Source: Collinsella aerofaciens
GTDB lineage: Bacteria > Actinomycetota > Coriobacteriia > Coriobacteriales > Coriobacteriaceae
Assembly: GCF_902364355.1 (NCBI RefSeq)
Contig: NZ_CABJDK010000001.1
Span: 62,001 to 126,000, forward strand
Length of the DNA stretch: 64,000 bases
Direction of reading: 5' to 3'
A program made the position numbers and the translations under genes. Positions 16,302 through 25,393 of this stretch are shown here, one piece after another (position 1 is the stretch's first letter; each line of letters begins with the position of its first letter). The notes below the pieces were generated by a model. That model was not told the origin of the DNA. It worked only from the letters and a program-made list of their open reading frames with translations, and searched no databases.

Positions 16302-17903
16302 ATGAACCAGATCCTTCTTTTTATCGGCCTCGTCATCATTTTGTGCCTGACCATCAAGCCCGTCGGAAAAAAGCTCCCCTTCCCCACCCTGCTCATCTTT
16401 ATCGCGCTCGGCATGCTGCTGGGTGTCAACGGCCCGGCGCACATCGACTTTAGCGACTACGCACTTACCGAAACCGTCTGCAGCACGGCGCTACTATTCA
16501 TCATGTTCTACGGCGGCTTTAACACCAATATCGATCGTGCCAAACCTGTCGCCGCACCGGCGGTACTGTTGAGCACGCTCGGCGTCGTCGTCACCGCCGG
16601 CATCACCGGCGTGTTCACACACTTCGCGCTGGGCTTCGACTGGATCGGCGGCATGCTGCTGGGCTCGGTCGTGGCGTCGACCGATGCGGCGAGCGTCTTT
16701 AGCGTGCTGCGCGAACACAACCTGTCGCTGAGGGGCGGCACCGACTCGCTGCTCGAGGTCGAATCCGGCTCCAACGACCCCGTCGCCTACATGCTCACCG
16801 CGGTGCTCGCAACCCTCGCGGCGGGCGGCAACATCGATATTCCCGTGCTGCTGGCCAAGCAGATCATCCTGGGTGTGGGGCTGGGCCTTGCCATCGGCTG
16901 GATATCCAGCCGCCTGATTGAACGCGCACACGCAACGGCCGAGGGCGCGCAGACCATCTTTTTGTTCGCCGTGGCGATCGTCGCCTACGCGCTGCCGAGC
17001 TATCTGGGCGGCAACGGCTTTTTGTCCGTATACCTGGCAGGCACTGTGCTGGGTGCGAGCGACATCACCGGCAAGGTCGAGATGGCGCACTTCTTTGACA
17101 CCCTTACCGAGATGGCCGAGATGACGATCTTCTTCTTGCTCGGCCTGCTCGTGACGCCCGCACGCCTGCCGCAAATGCTGTTGCCGGGCCTGGCGCTCAT
17201 GGCGTTTATGCTCTTCGTGAGCCGCCCCATCGCCGTCGGCCTGCTGTTGGCGCCCTTTAAGACCAATCCTCGCCAAGTCGCGCTCGTAAGCTGGGCGGGT
17301 CTGCGCGGCGCGGCTTCGGTCGTCTTTAGCCTCTTTGCTGTGGTGGCCGGCGTTCCCGGCGGACACGACCTATTTGACCTGGTGTTTGTGATTGCCGTAT
17401 CGAGCATTGTGGTGCAGGGTTCGCTACTGCCGGCGGTGGCGAAGAAACTCGATATGATCGATGCGGCCGGCGACGTGCGCCGCACCTTTAACGACTACCA
17501 CGACGAGGACGGCATGTCGTTTGTAAAGCTCAAGGTGGGCGCTGGCCATCCGTTTGCCGGGCGCTCGCTCGCCGATATTGGCAGCGCGACGGACATGCTC
17601 GTGGTCTTGGTGCTGCGCGACGGGGCGCACCCGGTACTGCCCAACGGCGATACCGTCATCGAGGAAGGCGACCTTCTGGTGATGGCAGCCCCAACGTTCG
17701 AAGAGCGTGCCGAGGTTACGCTGCGCGAGGTCACCGTGACGCCCCACGGTCGCCTGGCCGGTCAGCGCCTGCGCGACGTGCCGCAGGGCAAGCACCCGTT
17801 TATCGTGGTGATGCTCAAGCGCGACGGCCAAACCATCATCCCCGACGGCGACACCCTAATATACGCCGGCGACGAAGCCGTCATCGCCACGCTCGCGTCG
17901 TAG
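16302..17903 (+). CDS. Potassium/proton antiporter, NhaP2/CvrA-like
   Basis: It is a cation/proton antiporter in the inner membrane, of the CPA1 type named NhaP2 or CvrA, which export K+ or Na+ in exchange for H+. The 533 residues have about twelve helices to residue 385, with VASTDAASVFSVL near 127 and LEVESGSNDPVAYML near 148, the acidic motif of the transport site. Two TrkA-C (RCK_C)-like regulatory domains follow at about 405-470 and 475-530 (PNGDTVIEEGDLLVMA and PDGDTLIYAGDEAVIA are the repeated signature ends). It stands alone; regulation is not visible. Confidence 0.9.
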   Translation: MNQILLFIGLVIILCLTIKPVGKKLPFPTLLIFIALGMLLGVNGPAHIDFSDYALTETVCSTALLFIMFYGGFNTNIDRAKPVAAPAVLLSTLGVVVTAGITGVFTHFALGFDWIGGMLLGSVVASTDAASVFSVLREHNLSLRGGTDSLLEVESGSNDPVAYMLTAVLATLAAGGNIDIPVLLAKQIILGVGLGLAIGWISSRLIERAHATAEGAQTIFLFAVAIVAYALPSYLGGNGFLSVYLAGTVLGASDITGKVEMAHFFDTLTEMAEMTIFFLLGLLVTPARLPQMLLPGLALMAFMLFVSRPIAVGLLLAPFKTNPRQVALVSWAGLRGAASVVFSLFAVVAGVPGGHDLFDLVFVIAVSSIVVQGSLLPAVAKKLDMIDAAGDVRRTFNDYHDEDGMSFVKLKVGAGHPFAGRSLADIGSATDMLVVLVLRDGAHPVLPNGDTVIEEGDLLVMAAPTFEERAEVTLREVTVTPHGRLAGQRLRDVPQGKHPFIVVMLKRDGQTIIPDGDTLIYAGDEAVIATLAS

Positions 17904-17917
17904 TGACCAGGGGTTAG

Positions 17918-17995
17918 CTAATTTGCGACGAAGAAATCAAGCGCCTAGAGAACCTCATGCCTTCGCTCGCAGATTTGGATTTGCCCGAGAAGTAA
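17918..17995 (+). pseudogene. Orphan 3' gene remnant
   Basis: A 25-codon open stretch ends in TAA and reads CDEEIKRLENLMPSLADLDL then PEK, with normal codon use for this genome. No start codon with a ribosome site precedes it; its left end coincides with a piece of the family C block (GGGGTTAGCTAATTTG). It looks like the last codons of a gene whose remainder was lost. I do not recognise the family. Confidence 0.35.
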
Positions 17996-18130
17996 AGCAC
18001 CTCTCCCCCATGTAACCATCCTGTAAATCATAGCGGCGCACTCGAGTTTTACCGTGATGCGGTCGCGCCCGGCGCTCCACTGTGCTAAAGTATCCCGAAC
18101 GTTCAAACGACTCCGAGGGGGACCTAGAAG

Positions 18131-19255
18131 ATGGCACGTGTGCACAACTTCTCAGCAGGCCCGGCCGCACTGCCCACCAGCGTGCTTGCCGAGATCGCCG
18201 ACGAGATGATGGACTACCGCGGTTGCGGCATGTCCGTGCTCGAAATGAGTCATCGATCTAGTATGTACCAGCAGATTATCGACGACGCCGAGGCAACCCT
18301 GCGCCGCCTGCTGAGTATCCCCGACAACTACCGTGTCCTGTTTTTGCAGGGCGGCGCCACGCTGCAGTTTGCGGGCATCCCCATGAACCTCATGCGCCGC
18401 GGCCGCGCCGGCTACGTCGTCACCGGCAACTTTGCCAACAAGGCGTACAAGGAGGCCGCCAAATATGGCGAGGCCGTGCTGCTCGCGAGCTCCGAGGACA
18501 CCAACTTCGACCGCATCCCCGACATGGCCGACATCAACGCGCGCATTGCCGCCGAGGCCGCGGGCGAAGGGCTCGACTACGTCTACATCTGCCAGAACAA
18601 CACCATCTTTGGCACCATGTACCACGAGCTGCCCGCTTGCGGCGATGTGCCGCTGGTCGCCGATGTCTCGAGCTGCTTTCTGTCGCAGCCGCTCGACGTC
18701 GAGCGCTACGGACTCATCTACGCCGGCGCTCAGAAAAACGCCGGCGCCGCGGGCGTGACCGTGGTCATCGTGCGCGACGATCTCATCGCAGATGGCCCCG
18801 CCTTTGCGCAGACGCCGCAGTACATGGACCTTAAGACCCAGACCGCCAAGGGCTCCATGCTCAACACGCCTAACACCTTTGGCATCTACGTATGCGGCAA
18901 GGTGTTCCATTGGGTGGAGCAGACCGGCGGGCTCGCAACCATGGCCGAGCGCAACTGGGCCAAAGCCAACCTGCTCTATGACCTGCTCGAGCACAGCGAG
19001 CTGTTCCATGGCGCCACGCAGGCCGACAGCCGCTCCATCGCCAACGTCACCTTCCGCACCGGCGACGCCGAGCTCGACGCGGCCTTTGTCGCAGGCGCGG
19101 CCAAGCACCAGATTCAAAACGTCAAGGGCCATCGCCTGGTGGGCGGCATGCGCGCCAGCGTCTACAACGCCGTAACCATGGAAGACGTGCAGGCACTTGC
19201 CTCGTACATGAAGGACTTCGAAGCGCAGCATAGTTTGAGTCCGCGATCTAACTAG
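18131..19255 (+). CDS. serC: Phosphoserine aminotransferase
   Basis: It converts 3-phosphohydroxypyruvate and glutamate to phosphoserine, the second step of serine synthesis, with PLP. The 374 residues begin with HNFSAGPAALP, the class V aminotransferase SerC signature, have GCGMSVLEMSHRS near residue 34, FLQGGATLQF near 75 and YAGAQKNAGAAGVTVVIV near 195, where the lysine binds PLP. serA follows 72 bases downstream, forming a serCA operon that ends at the hairpin at 20532. Confidence 0.97.
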   Translation: MARVHNFSAGPAALPTSVLAEIADEMMDYRGCGMSVLEMSHRSSMYQQIIDDAEATLRRLLSIPDNYRVLFLQGGATLQFAGIPMNLMRRGRAGYVVTGNFANKAYKEAAKYGEAVLLASSEDTNFDRIPDMADINARIAAEAAGEGLDYVYICQNNTIFGTMYHELPACGDVPLVADVSSCFLSQPLDVERYGLIYAGAQKNAGAAGVTVVIVRDDLIADGPAFAQTPQYMDLKTQTAKGSMLNTPNTFGIYVCGKVFHWVEQTGGLATMAERNWAKANLLYDLLEHSELFHGATQADSRSIANVTFRTGDAELDAAFVAGAAKHQIQNVKGHRLVGGMRASVYNAVTMEDVQALASYMKDFEAQHSLSPRSN

Positions 19256-19327
19256 CCCGCAACGCGCGGGCCGACCAGCCATCTCAAACCACCCTGTTTA
19301 GATCAAAACCTGCTAAGGAGTTTTTCC

Positions 19328-20491
19328 ATGCGTAAGATTAAGACTATCGACGACATCACCAAAGACGGCAAAGTCGAGTTTGGCGAGGGCTACGAGTTTG
19401 TGGGCACCGCCGAGGAGGCCGACGCCATCCTGATGCGCTCCACCGACCTGCACGGCTACGAGCTGCCCGAGGGCATCCGCGCCATCGCCCGCTGCGGCGC
19501 CGGCGTCAACAACATCCCCGTCGAGGAGTACGCCAAGAAGGGCGTCGTCGTCTTTAACTCCCCCGGTGCCAACAGCAACGCCGTCAAGGAGCTCGTCCTG
19601 GGCATGCTGGTGCTTTCGAGCCGCGGCGTCGTGCAGTCGATGAACTGGGTGCGCAACAACGCCGACGACCCCGAGATTCAGGTCGATGCCGAAAAGGCCA
19701 AGAAGGCCTTTGTGGGCCGCGAGCTCAAGGGCAAGCGCATCGGTGTCATCGGTCTGGGCAACGTGGGCTCCAAGGTCGCCAACGCCTGTGTCGATCTGGG
19801 CATGGACGTCTACGGCTACGACCCGTTCATTTCCGTCGAGCACGCATGGGTGCTGAGTCGTGAGGTGCAGCGCGTGGGCACGCTCGAGGACCTCTGCCGC
19901 GGCTGCGACTACCTCACCGTGCACGTGCCCAGCAAGGCCGATACCATCGGCATGATCAGCACCGAGCAGATCGACCTGCTGGCCCCGGACGCCGTGCTCA
20001 TCAACTACGCGCGCGAGACCATCATTGACGAGGACGCCGTCGACGCCGCCCTGCGCGCGGGCAAGCTCAGCTGGTTTAGCTGCGACTTTGCCACGCCCAA
20101 GACCGTCAAGATGCCCAACACGTTTATCACCACGCATTCGGGCGCCGGCACCGGCGAGGCCGAGGCCAACTGCGCCGACATGGCCATCAGCGAGCTCAAG
20201 GATTACCTGGAAAACGGCAACATCGCGCACAGCGTCAACTACCCCGCCTGCAGCATGGGCAAGGCGCGCGCCGCAAGCCGCATTGCCTGCCTGCATGCCA
20301 ACGTGCCCAACATGATCGGCCAGATCACGGCCATTCTCGCCAAGGACAACGCCAACGTGCAGCGCATGACCAACGAGTCCGCTGGCGAGAACGCCTACAC
20401 CATGTTCGACACCGATGAGCACCTGGACGGCAGCACGATCGAGGCACTTAAGCAAATTCCGTCGATGTATCGTGTGCGCGTGATTAAATAG
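19328..20491 (+). CDS. serA: D-3-phosphoglycerate dehydrogenase
   Basis: It oxidises 3-phosphoglycerate to 3-phosphohydroxypyruvate with NAD, the first step of serine synthesis. The 387 residues have the D-isomer 2-hydroxyacid dehydrogenase fold with RCGAGVNNIPVEE near residue 55, the NAD-binding GVIGLGNVGSKVANA near 140 and catalytic HSGAGTGEAE near 262. The C-terminal 80 residues form an ACT domain (VPNMIGQITAILAKDNANV), which suggests feedback by serine. TAAGGAG is eight bases ahead of the ATG. It is the second gene of the serCA operon. Confidence 0.95.
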   Translation: MRKIKTIDDITKDGKVEFGEGYEFVGTAEEADAILMRSTDLHGYELPEGIRAIARCGAGVNNIPVEEYAKKGVVVFNSPGANSNAVKELVLGMLVLSSRGVVQSMNWVRNNADDPEIQVDAEKAKKAFVGRELKGKRIGVIGLGNVGSKVANACVDLGMDVYGYDPFISVEHAWVLSREVQRVGTLEDLCRGCDYLTVHVPSKADTIGMISTEQIDLLAPDAVLINYARETIIDEDAVDAALRAGKLSWFSCDFATPKTVKMPNTFITTHSGAGTGEAEANCADMAISELKDYLENGNIAHSVNYPACSMGKARAASRIACLHANVPNMIGQITAILAKDNANVQRMTNESAGENAYTMFDTDEHLDGSTIEALKQIPSMYRVRVIK

Positions 20492-20531
20492 CGCCGGCGC
20501 CAATCCTGCCAGACAGACCACGAAGCCCATT

Positions 20532-20566
20532 CGGCCCCCGTTTTCACGAAACGGGGGCCGATTTTG
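20532..20566 (+). terminator. Terminator of serCA
   Basis: CGGCCCCCGTTT pairs perfectly with AAACGGGGGCCG across five bases and is followed by ATTTTGTT. It is a strong intrinsic terminator. Confidence 0.9.
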
Positions 20567-20838
20567 TTGCTCCGGACGACTTTAAAATGATACCCAGAAC
20601 AAGTTTTTTCAGATAATCGATAGTGAGGCTCAAGTCGCTAAGCACACCCGCTTTGATAAACAGCTTTATCAGGGACTTTAGTAGGTAAAAATCGATCTCT
20701 ATGTGCCGAATGTAAGTTGACTGTCCATTTTCCGAAACAACTTATTCTAGATAGCATTTTTAAGGCCCCTCCAAGGCGAAATATAAGTCTTTTTGTGACC
20801 AAAACTCTAGTCCGCGCGACCGTTTTCCACCCGCGCGG
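20567..20838. other. AT-richer gap next to an orphan gene
   Basis: These 272 bases are visibly less GC-rich than the flanking genes and hold no reading frame with a start signal. The composition matches the orphan gene on its right, which hints that both arrived together. Confidence 0.4.
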
Positions 20839-21888
20839 CTACATTCCTGCCCAATCGATAAAAATCTCCTCACGAAGCCGCCGTTCGAGCTCCTGCTGTC
20901 GCGGCGTCTTGTCTTTCAGCGGCACATCGAGATAGGACATGATGAGCTCCATCACCACGCGGAAGGCATCGGAGTCGGCCAGCTGACCATAGGTCATCAG
21001 AATGACGGGGTATCTCATCGCTTGCAGCGCCGTCGTTCGATCGGAGTCCGAAATCTTGGATTCAATGGATCCGTGAATGGCTTTACCCTGGCATTCAACC
21101 AGACACTCTCGGCTGCCGTCCTTATTTGCCAGCAGGATATCGGCATAGCGCCTATCAAGCCCCGAAATCAGGCGGGCGCTGTGCGTCAAGCGAATCTCGA
21201 CGTTATTGGTAAGGCGCAGCCCTTCGCCGCCGCGCAACCTCGTAAGGCCAAACAGCATCGAAGCCTGGACCTCGAGCGGCGATGCCGCCACCCCCGTAAT
21301 GCATTTCGCGGCTCGTATGAACGATTTAGCGCCGCGGAGCCCCCGGACCTTATCGACGAACTCTGTAAGCTCAGAGAGCTCGATCAAGGGAGGTCGTTTC
21401 CACAAGTCCGTTGGATTCCCCGAGACATCCTTTACGTTTTCCCAGCCCGACCGTGCGTCACTCCATCGGCTCCCATATGCCTGCTCAAGTGCCGACTTTA
21501 CCTGAGGCGCAATCTTGCACACGGCAAAGGTGCCGCACATCTCATACATGCACATGATTAAACGCTCGTTTGAGACCGAGGAAGCCAGGGTCAGCAGGGT
21601 AAAGAGCGGGGACGCGACATCGAGGCCAAACTCTGTCTGTCGCATGGAATCAAACGGCCTCTCCCCGTTCCAAACATGCCTGACAATGCGATCGCCCTTA
21701 CGTCCGCAGCTGCCCTGCGCCAACACGTGTAACGGGGTGCCCAGGAAATGCGTGACGAGCGGATGCTCACATAGGTGCTCCCTGCGCGGATCGTCCGCAG
21801 AATCGGGCAGGTCCGGCATTATTGCCAAGACCTGTGGAGGTATCCGGTGATACCGAAAGGCAGATATGTCGCACAGCATGTCGTCCAT
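20839..21888 (-). CDS. Orphan protein with DUF559/Vsr-like endonuclease fold, paralog 1
   Basis: I do not recognise a named family, but the protein is clearly homologous to the product at 30334-31542. Both have an N-terminal region of AbiEi-like style (PLHVL or IHVL, an R/K-rich strand, then a helix pair and CGTFAVCK or CGSYALG) and a C-terminal region starting at SPLE. The C-terminal part here has DRRYADILLANKDG and CLVECQGKAIH followed by DRTTALQAMRYPVILMTYGQ, which resembles the DUF559/Vsr-like members of the PD-(D/E)XK nuclease group. The function is unknown. The frame is open further upstream, but that part overlaps the control region of the M20 gene, so I start at ATG 21888; no Shine-Dalgarno site supports it strongly. 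Confidence 0.6.
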   Translation of the reverse strand: MDDMLCDISAFRYHRIPPQVLAIMPDLPDSADDPRREHLCEHPLVTHFLGTPLHVLAQGSCGRKGDRIVRHVWNGERPFDSMRQTEFGLDVASPLFTLLTLASSVSNERLIMCMYEMCGTFAVCKIAPQVKSALEQAYGSRWSDARSGWENVKDVSGNPTDLWKRPPLIELSELTEFVDKVRGLRGAKSFIRAAKCITGVAASPLEVQASMLFGLTRLRGGEGLRLTNNVEIRLTHSARLISGLDRRYADILLANKDGSRECLVECQGKAIHGSIESKISDSDRTTALQAMRYPVILMTYGQLADSDAFRVVMELIMSYLDVPLKDKTPRQQELERRLREEIFIDWAGM

Positions 21889-22042
21889 GAAGGGTACGTA
21901 CCCGCTGCGTCGCTTGTGAACCCGCTCGGACGGCAAACGCGCTGGCTCGGCCTGCGAACGGTAAATACTGCCACGCCCACGTCGCGGATCTCTCAGGAGG
22001 CTTACAATCGGTTTGGAAAGCAAACTGATTGTGAGGTTGCAT

Positions 22043-23263
22043 ATGGTTGATGAGGATTTTGCCTGGCGGCTTGCGCAGGAGCTCGTGCGGATCGACAGCT
22101 CAGACCCGGGCGCGTATGAGGATGAAATTGAGCGCTTCATTAAGAGGCTCATTGAGCAGCAGCTGGCACAACTTGATAGTTCTGCGCTCGATGCCGTGCA
22201 GATTGAGGAGCTCGAAGTGCTGCCCGGGCGCCGCAACCTTAAAGTCACCGTGCCGGGCCAAAGCGACGAGCCGCGGCTGATCTATATCTGCCACATGGAT
22301 ACCGTCACCTTGGGCGATGGCTGGGACGCAGACATCGAACCGCTTGGGGCGGTTGTGCGCGACGATAAACTCTATGGCCGCGGTGCCTGCGATATGAAGG
22401 GTGGCCTGGCCTGCGCCATTGCCGCACTGGTCCATACGCTCGAGCGCGTGGCGGCGGATGGCGCGCTGCCACGCCGCGGCTTTTCGCTCATCTGCTCGGT
22501 CGACGAGGAAGACTTCATGCGCGGCTCAGAGGCCGCGATCGATGCTGGCTGGGTCGGCTCGCGCGAATGGGTGCTGGACACCGAGCCCACCGACGGGCAG
22601 ATCCAGGTGGCGCACAAGGGTCGCACGTGGTTCGAGATCGAGATGGCCGGCGTCACGGCTCATGCAAGCCAGCCTTGGAAGGGCGCCGACGCCGTCGCCG
22701 CCATAGCCGAGGTCGTGTGCTCGCTTCGTCGCACGTTTGCGACGCTGCCTTTACATGAGGAGCTGGGGCCATCGACCATCACGTTTGGACAGATCGAGGG
22801 TGGCTACCGTCCCTATGTCGTGCCCGACCACGCTAAGGTCTGGGTCGATATGCGCCTGACCCCGCCGACCGATACGGCCGCCGCGACGCGCATGGTAGAG
22901 CAGGCCATTGTCGCCGCCGAAGCCGCGGTCCCAGGCTGCCATGGAAGCTATACCGTGACAGGCGACCGCCCCGCCATCGAGCGCGATCCGGCCTCTCCCC
23001 TTCTAGCTGCGCTCAAGTGCACAGCAGACGATGTGACGGGCACGGACACGACCGTCGGCTTCTTTACCGGCTACACCGACACTGCCGTCATTGCCGGCAA
23101 GACAGGCAACCGCAATTGTATGAGCTACGGCCCCGGCTCGTTGGCGCTCGCGCACAAGCCCAACGAGTATGTGCCCCATGCCGATATCGTTCGCTGCCAA
23201 AACGTGCTCATCGCGCTTGCCGATAACACGCTCTGGGACGCAAGCGGCCAAGTTGGGGCATAA
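22043..23263 (+). CDS. M20 family metallopeptidase (ArgE/DapE/ACY1 group)
   Basis: It is a zinc amidohydrolase or peptidase of 406 residues; the substrate cannot be told. The metal ligands are in ICHMDTVTLGDGW near residue 82, ACDMKGGLACA near 115 and SVDEEDFMRGSE near 155, and the dimerisation domain lies at about 190-300. The histidine of the lid is in the final AHKPNEYVPHAD. AGGAGG at 21995-22000 lies 12 bases before an in-frame TTG at 22013, so translation may start there; I prefer ATG 22043, which has GTGAGG in front. Confidence 0.85.
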   Translation: MVDEDFAWRLAQELVRIDSSDPGAYEDEIERFIKRLIEQQLAQLDSSALDAVQIEELEVLPGRRNLKVTVPGQSDEPRLIYICHMDTVTLGDGWDADIEPLGAVVRDDKLYGRGACDMKGGLACAIAALVHTLERVAADGALPRRGFSLICSVDEEDFMRGSEAAIDAGWVGSREWVLDTEPTDGQIQVAHKGRTWFEIEMAGVTAHASQPWKGADAVAAIAEVVCSLRRTFATLPLHEELGPSTITFGQIEGGYRPYVVPDHAKVWVDMRLTPPTDTAAATRMVEQAIVAAEAAVPGCHGSYTVTGDRPAIERDPASPLLAALKCTADDVTGTDTTVGFFTGYTDTAVIAGKTGNRNCMSYGPGSLALAHKPNEYVPHADIVRCQNVLIALADNTLWDASGQVGA

Positions 23264-23302
23264 TAAGCCGCGAACAAACCGACTCGCGCGTTAGGACCGC
23301 CC

Positions 23303-23983
23303 ATGAAAGCACTTCCGTTTCCCTGCATCCGCCCAGCTCAGGACCGCGTGCTCGAGGCGCTGCCTGCGATGGGCGGTATCCTGAGCGGCAACGACGCCCT
23401 GCGCGGCGCCATTGCTGACGGCCTAATGCTCAAGGATCCAGGCGCGGCGTATTACGTGTACGAGTGTTCGGGAGAGCTGGGACGCGTGACGGGCGTTGTG
23501 GCAATTTGCCCGGTTGGTGTACTGACGGACGACAACGCGTCCTCCGCAGATGCGGCCGCAGCCGCCCGCGCAATCGCCGAGCTTAAGGTGCAGCCTCGCC
23601 CTGTAACGCTCGCCTACGAAGCCTCGCCCGTCATGGATATCATCCTCGGCGCCGCCAAAGAAGGCGCGTCGCTCTATGCCGTCACCGACCCCGCCGGCAT
23701 TACGCACCGTGTGTGGGAGGTCAAGCGCGAGGACGCCGTTGCTGCCATCCGTGCCATGCTCGATCAGGCACCCGACCCCGTGTTCGCCGGTGACTCCGCC
23801 TATGCCGCCGCACTGGCTGGGGCATCGCAGATTCTGGCCGATGAGGCCCGTGCCGCCGGAACGCACACCGGCAAAGAGCCGTTCAACTTTGCCGTAGCTG
23901 CGCTCTTCCCCGCCGCGCAGGTCAGCGGCGGCGCGCCGCAGGTTCCGACGGGTCTGCTCACTCACCAGATCTCACGGTTCTAG
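23303..23983 (+). CDS. Short DUF1015-like protein
   Basis: The start (KALPFPCIRPAQDRVLEALPA) and the middle (AAYYVYECSGELGRVTGVVA and QPRPVTLAYEAS) match the N-terminal half of DUF1015 proteins, a family of about 400 residues with unknown function that often sits near serine genes. Here the protein has only 226 residues, and the family's ADGHHR motif is replaced by FAGDSAYAAA. It is therefore either a natural short version or a decayed copy. It follows the M20 peptidase gene after 39 bases, and the serCA operon is close by. Confidence 0.6.
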   Translation: MKALPFPCIRPAQDRVLEALPAMGGILSGNDALRGAIADGLMLKDPGAAYYVYECSGELGRVTGVVAICPVGVLTDDNASSADAAAAARAIAELKVQPRPVTLAYEASPVMDIILGAAKEGASLYAVTDPAGITHRVWEVKREDAVAAIRAMLDQAPDPVFAGDSAYAAALAGASQILADEARAAGTHTGKEPFNFAVAALFPAAQVSGGAPQVPTGLLTHQISRF

Positions 23984-24026
23984 CGGACTCAAACGCGAAG
24001 CTGGAAAACCCAGCATCCAAACAAAC

Positions 24027-24069
24027 AAGGGGCGGGGATGCAATGCCCGTGCATGCATCCCCGCCCCTT
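24027..24069. terminator. Bidirectional terminator
   Basis: AAGGGGCGGGGATGCA (24027-24042) is inverted exactly at 24054-24069, with short A and T runs outside. It separates the plus-strand DUF1015 gene from the minus-strand phosphatase gene. Confidence 0.8.
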
Positions 24070-24114
24070 TCGCATCAAACAATTTCGCCGGCAAACCGCG
24101 CCGCAACGCCAGCG

Positions 24115-24750
24115 CTACCCGCGCTGCGGGCCTACTGCCGCTACAAGCGGTTCAAGCCCCAGCTCGCGCGCGTAATCCTCCTGCGTAAAGACTTCGACCA
24201 ACTCAAACGTGTCGGATTCGTCGTCAAACGCAAAGTGCAGCACCGAGCAGTTGCCCGGCACGCGATCGCGCTCGTCGGCCGCCGCACCCTTCACGTGATC
24301 CATAAGCTCCTTGATAGCCGAGCCATGGCTTACCGCGAGCACACACGTATGGTCCGGACGCTGCATGAGTTCGGTCAGCGTCGCCACCATGCGCTCGCGC
24401 ACCTGGATCTGGCCCTCGCCGCCAAATTGACGATAGAAATCGCGCCACGGGCGCTCGGGCATGAGCATCACGCGCTCGGCCTCAAAGTCGCCAAAGAACC
24501 ACTCACGCAGGCCGTCCAGGCGCTCGTACGCCAAGCCCGGCCACAAGTTGGCGATAGTCTGCTCGGTGCGATGAAGCGTGGAGGTGTAGGCATGATCGGG
24601 CTCAATGCCGCGCGCACGTAAAAACATGCCGGCGCGCGCCGCCTGGTCGCAACCCAACTGCGTAAGCGGCGAATCACTCCACCCCTGAATGATACGCTTA
24701 AGGTTGAATATCGTCTGTCCATGACGGACCAGATACAGATCTTTATTCAT
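24115..24750 (-). CDS. Histidine phosphatase family protein, copy 1
   Basis: It belongs to the phosphoglycerate-mutase-like phosphatases; the substrate is unknown. The 211 residues start with LYLVRHGQTIFNLKRIIQGW, where RHG carries the phospho-accepting histidine, then TSTLHRTEQT near 60, LREWFFGDFEAE near 85 and VSHGSAIKEL near 152 with the second histidine. AAAGGA lies eight bases before the ATG at 24750. It is downstream of a homolog at 24768-25310, with 17 bases between them, and the pair looks like a tandem duplication. Confidence 0.88.
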   Translation of the reverse strand: MNKDLYLVRHGQTIFNLKRIIQGWSDSPLTQLGCDQAARAGMFLRARGIEPDHAYTSTLHRTEQTIANLWPGLAYERLDGLREWFFGDFEAERVMLMPERPWRDFYRQFGGEGQIQVRERMVATLTELMQRPDHTCVLAVSHGSAIKELMDHVKGAAADERDRVPGNCSVLHFAFDDESDTFELVEVFTQEDYARELGLEPLVAAVGPQRG

Positions 24751-24767
24751 AGGGGTCCTTTCGTTCG

Positions 24768-25310
24768 TTACCAGCCCAAGAGCGAAAACGCCCCGTCGCA
24801 ATAGCCAAAATGAAGCACGGCACCGTTGTCGGGCAGCTCTCCCCCGCCAGTCACATACTCAAGAAACTCCTGGCAGGCTGAGCCATGGGAAACCGCCAGC
24901 ACGCAGTCGTGCTGCGGCCTGGCCATAATACGGGACAGCGCCGCGACCATGCGCGACTGAAGCTGCACTTCCGACTCGCCGCCAAAGGCAACAGGATAAT
25001 CGCCCCAGGGCTGCGGCGGCATCTCGCGATTTGATGTGCCCTCCAGCGAGCCAAAATGCCACTCACGCAGGTCATCGACCAGCTCAATGGAACGGCCCTC
25101 GCCAACGATAAGCTCGGCCGTATGCCGCGCCCGGCCCAACGGCGAGGAATACACATGATCAAAGGCCACGCCACGCGCCGCAAACGCCGTACGCGCCGTC
25201 AGCGCCTGCTCGCGCCCGCGCGCCGTAAGCGGCGAATCGTGCCAGCCCTGCAAAATGCTCTGCACATTGAGCTCAGTCTGCCCATGCCGCACCAAATACA
25301 GATCTGCCAC
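24768..25310 (-). CDS. Histidine phosphatase family protein, copy 2
   Basis: This is the 180-residue neighbour and homolog of the gene at 24115. It starts with VADLYLVRHGQTELNVQSIL, and has SSPLGRARHTAEL near 55, LREWHFGSLEGT near 80 and VSHGSACQEFLEY near 137, so both catalytic histidines are kept. The start is a GTG at 25310 preceded by GAGGGGAGGG. A longer frame exists, but it reads through the palindromic repeat at 25327 and is not real. It is somewhat shorter than its partner at the C-terminus. Confidence 0.87.
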   Translation of the reverse strand: MADLYLVRHGQTELNVQSILQGWHDSPLTARGREQALTARTAFAARGVAFDHVYSSPLGRARHTAELIVGEGRSIELVDDLREWHFGSLEGTSNREMPPQPWGDYPVAFGGESEVQLQSRMVAALSRIMARPQHDCVLAVSHGSACQEFLEYVTGGGELPDNGAVLHFGYCDGAFSLLGW

Positions 25311-25326
25311 ACACCCTCCCCTCGTA

Positions 25327-25362
25327 CCACCACAAAGGGGACAGGAGCCTTTGTGGTGATTT
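25327..25362. repeat. Intergenic palindromic repeat family A, copy 5
   Basis: CCACCACAAAGG pairs with CCTTTGTGGTG across GGACAGGAG. One outer pair is lost compared with copy 1. It lies between the nitroreductase stop and the start of the histidine phosphatase gene. Confidence 0.85.
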
Positions 25363-25393
25363 TGCCGCCGGATTGCACCGCAACGACGCACAA

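Noticed and set aside
21889..22248. N-terminal extension of the first orphan gene
   Set aside because: It is Ser-rich shadow coding, opposite the M20 peptidase gene and its ribosome site; homology to the paralog starts only after 21888.
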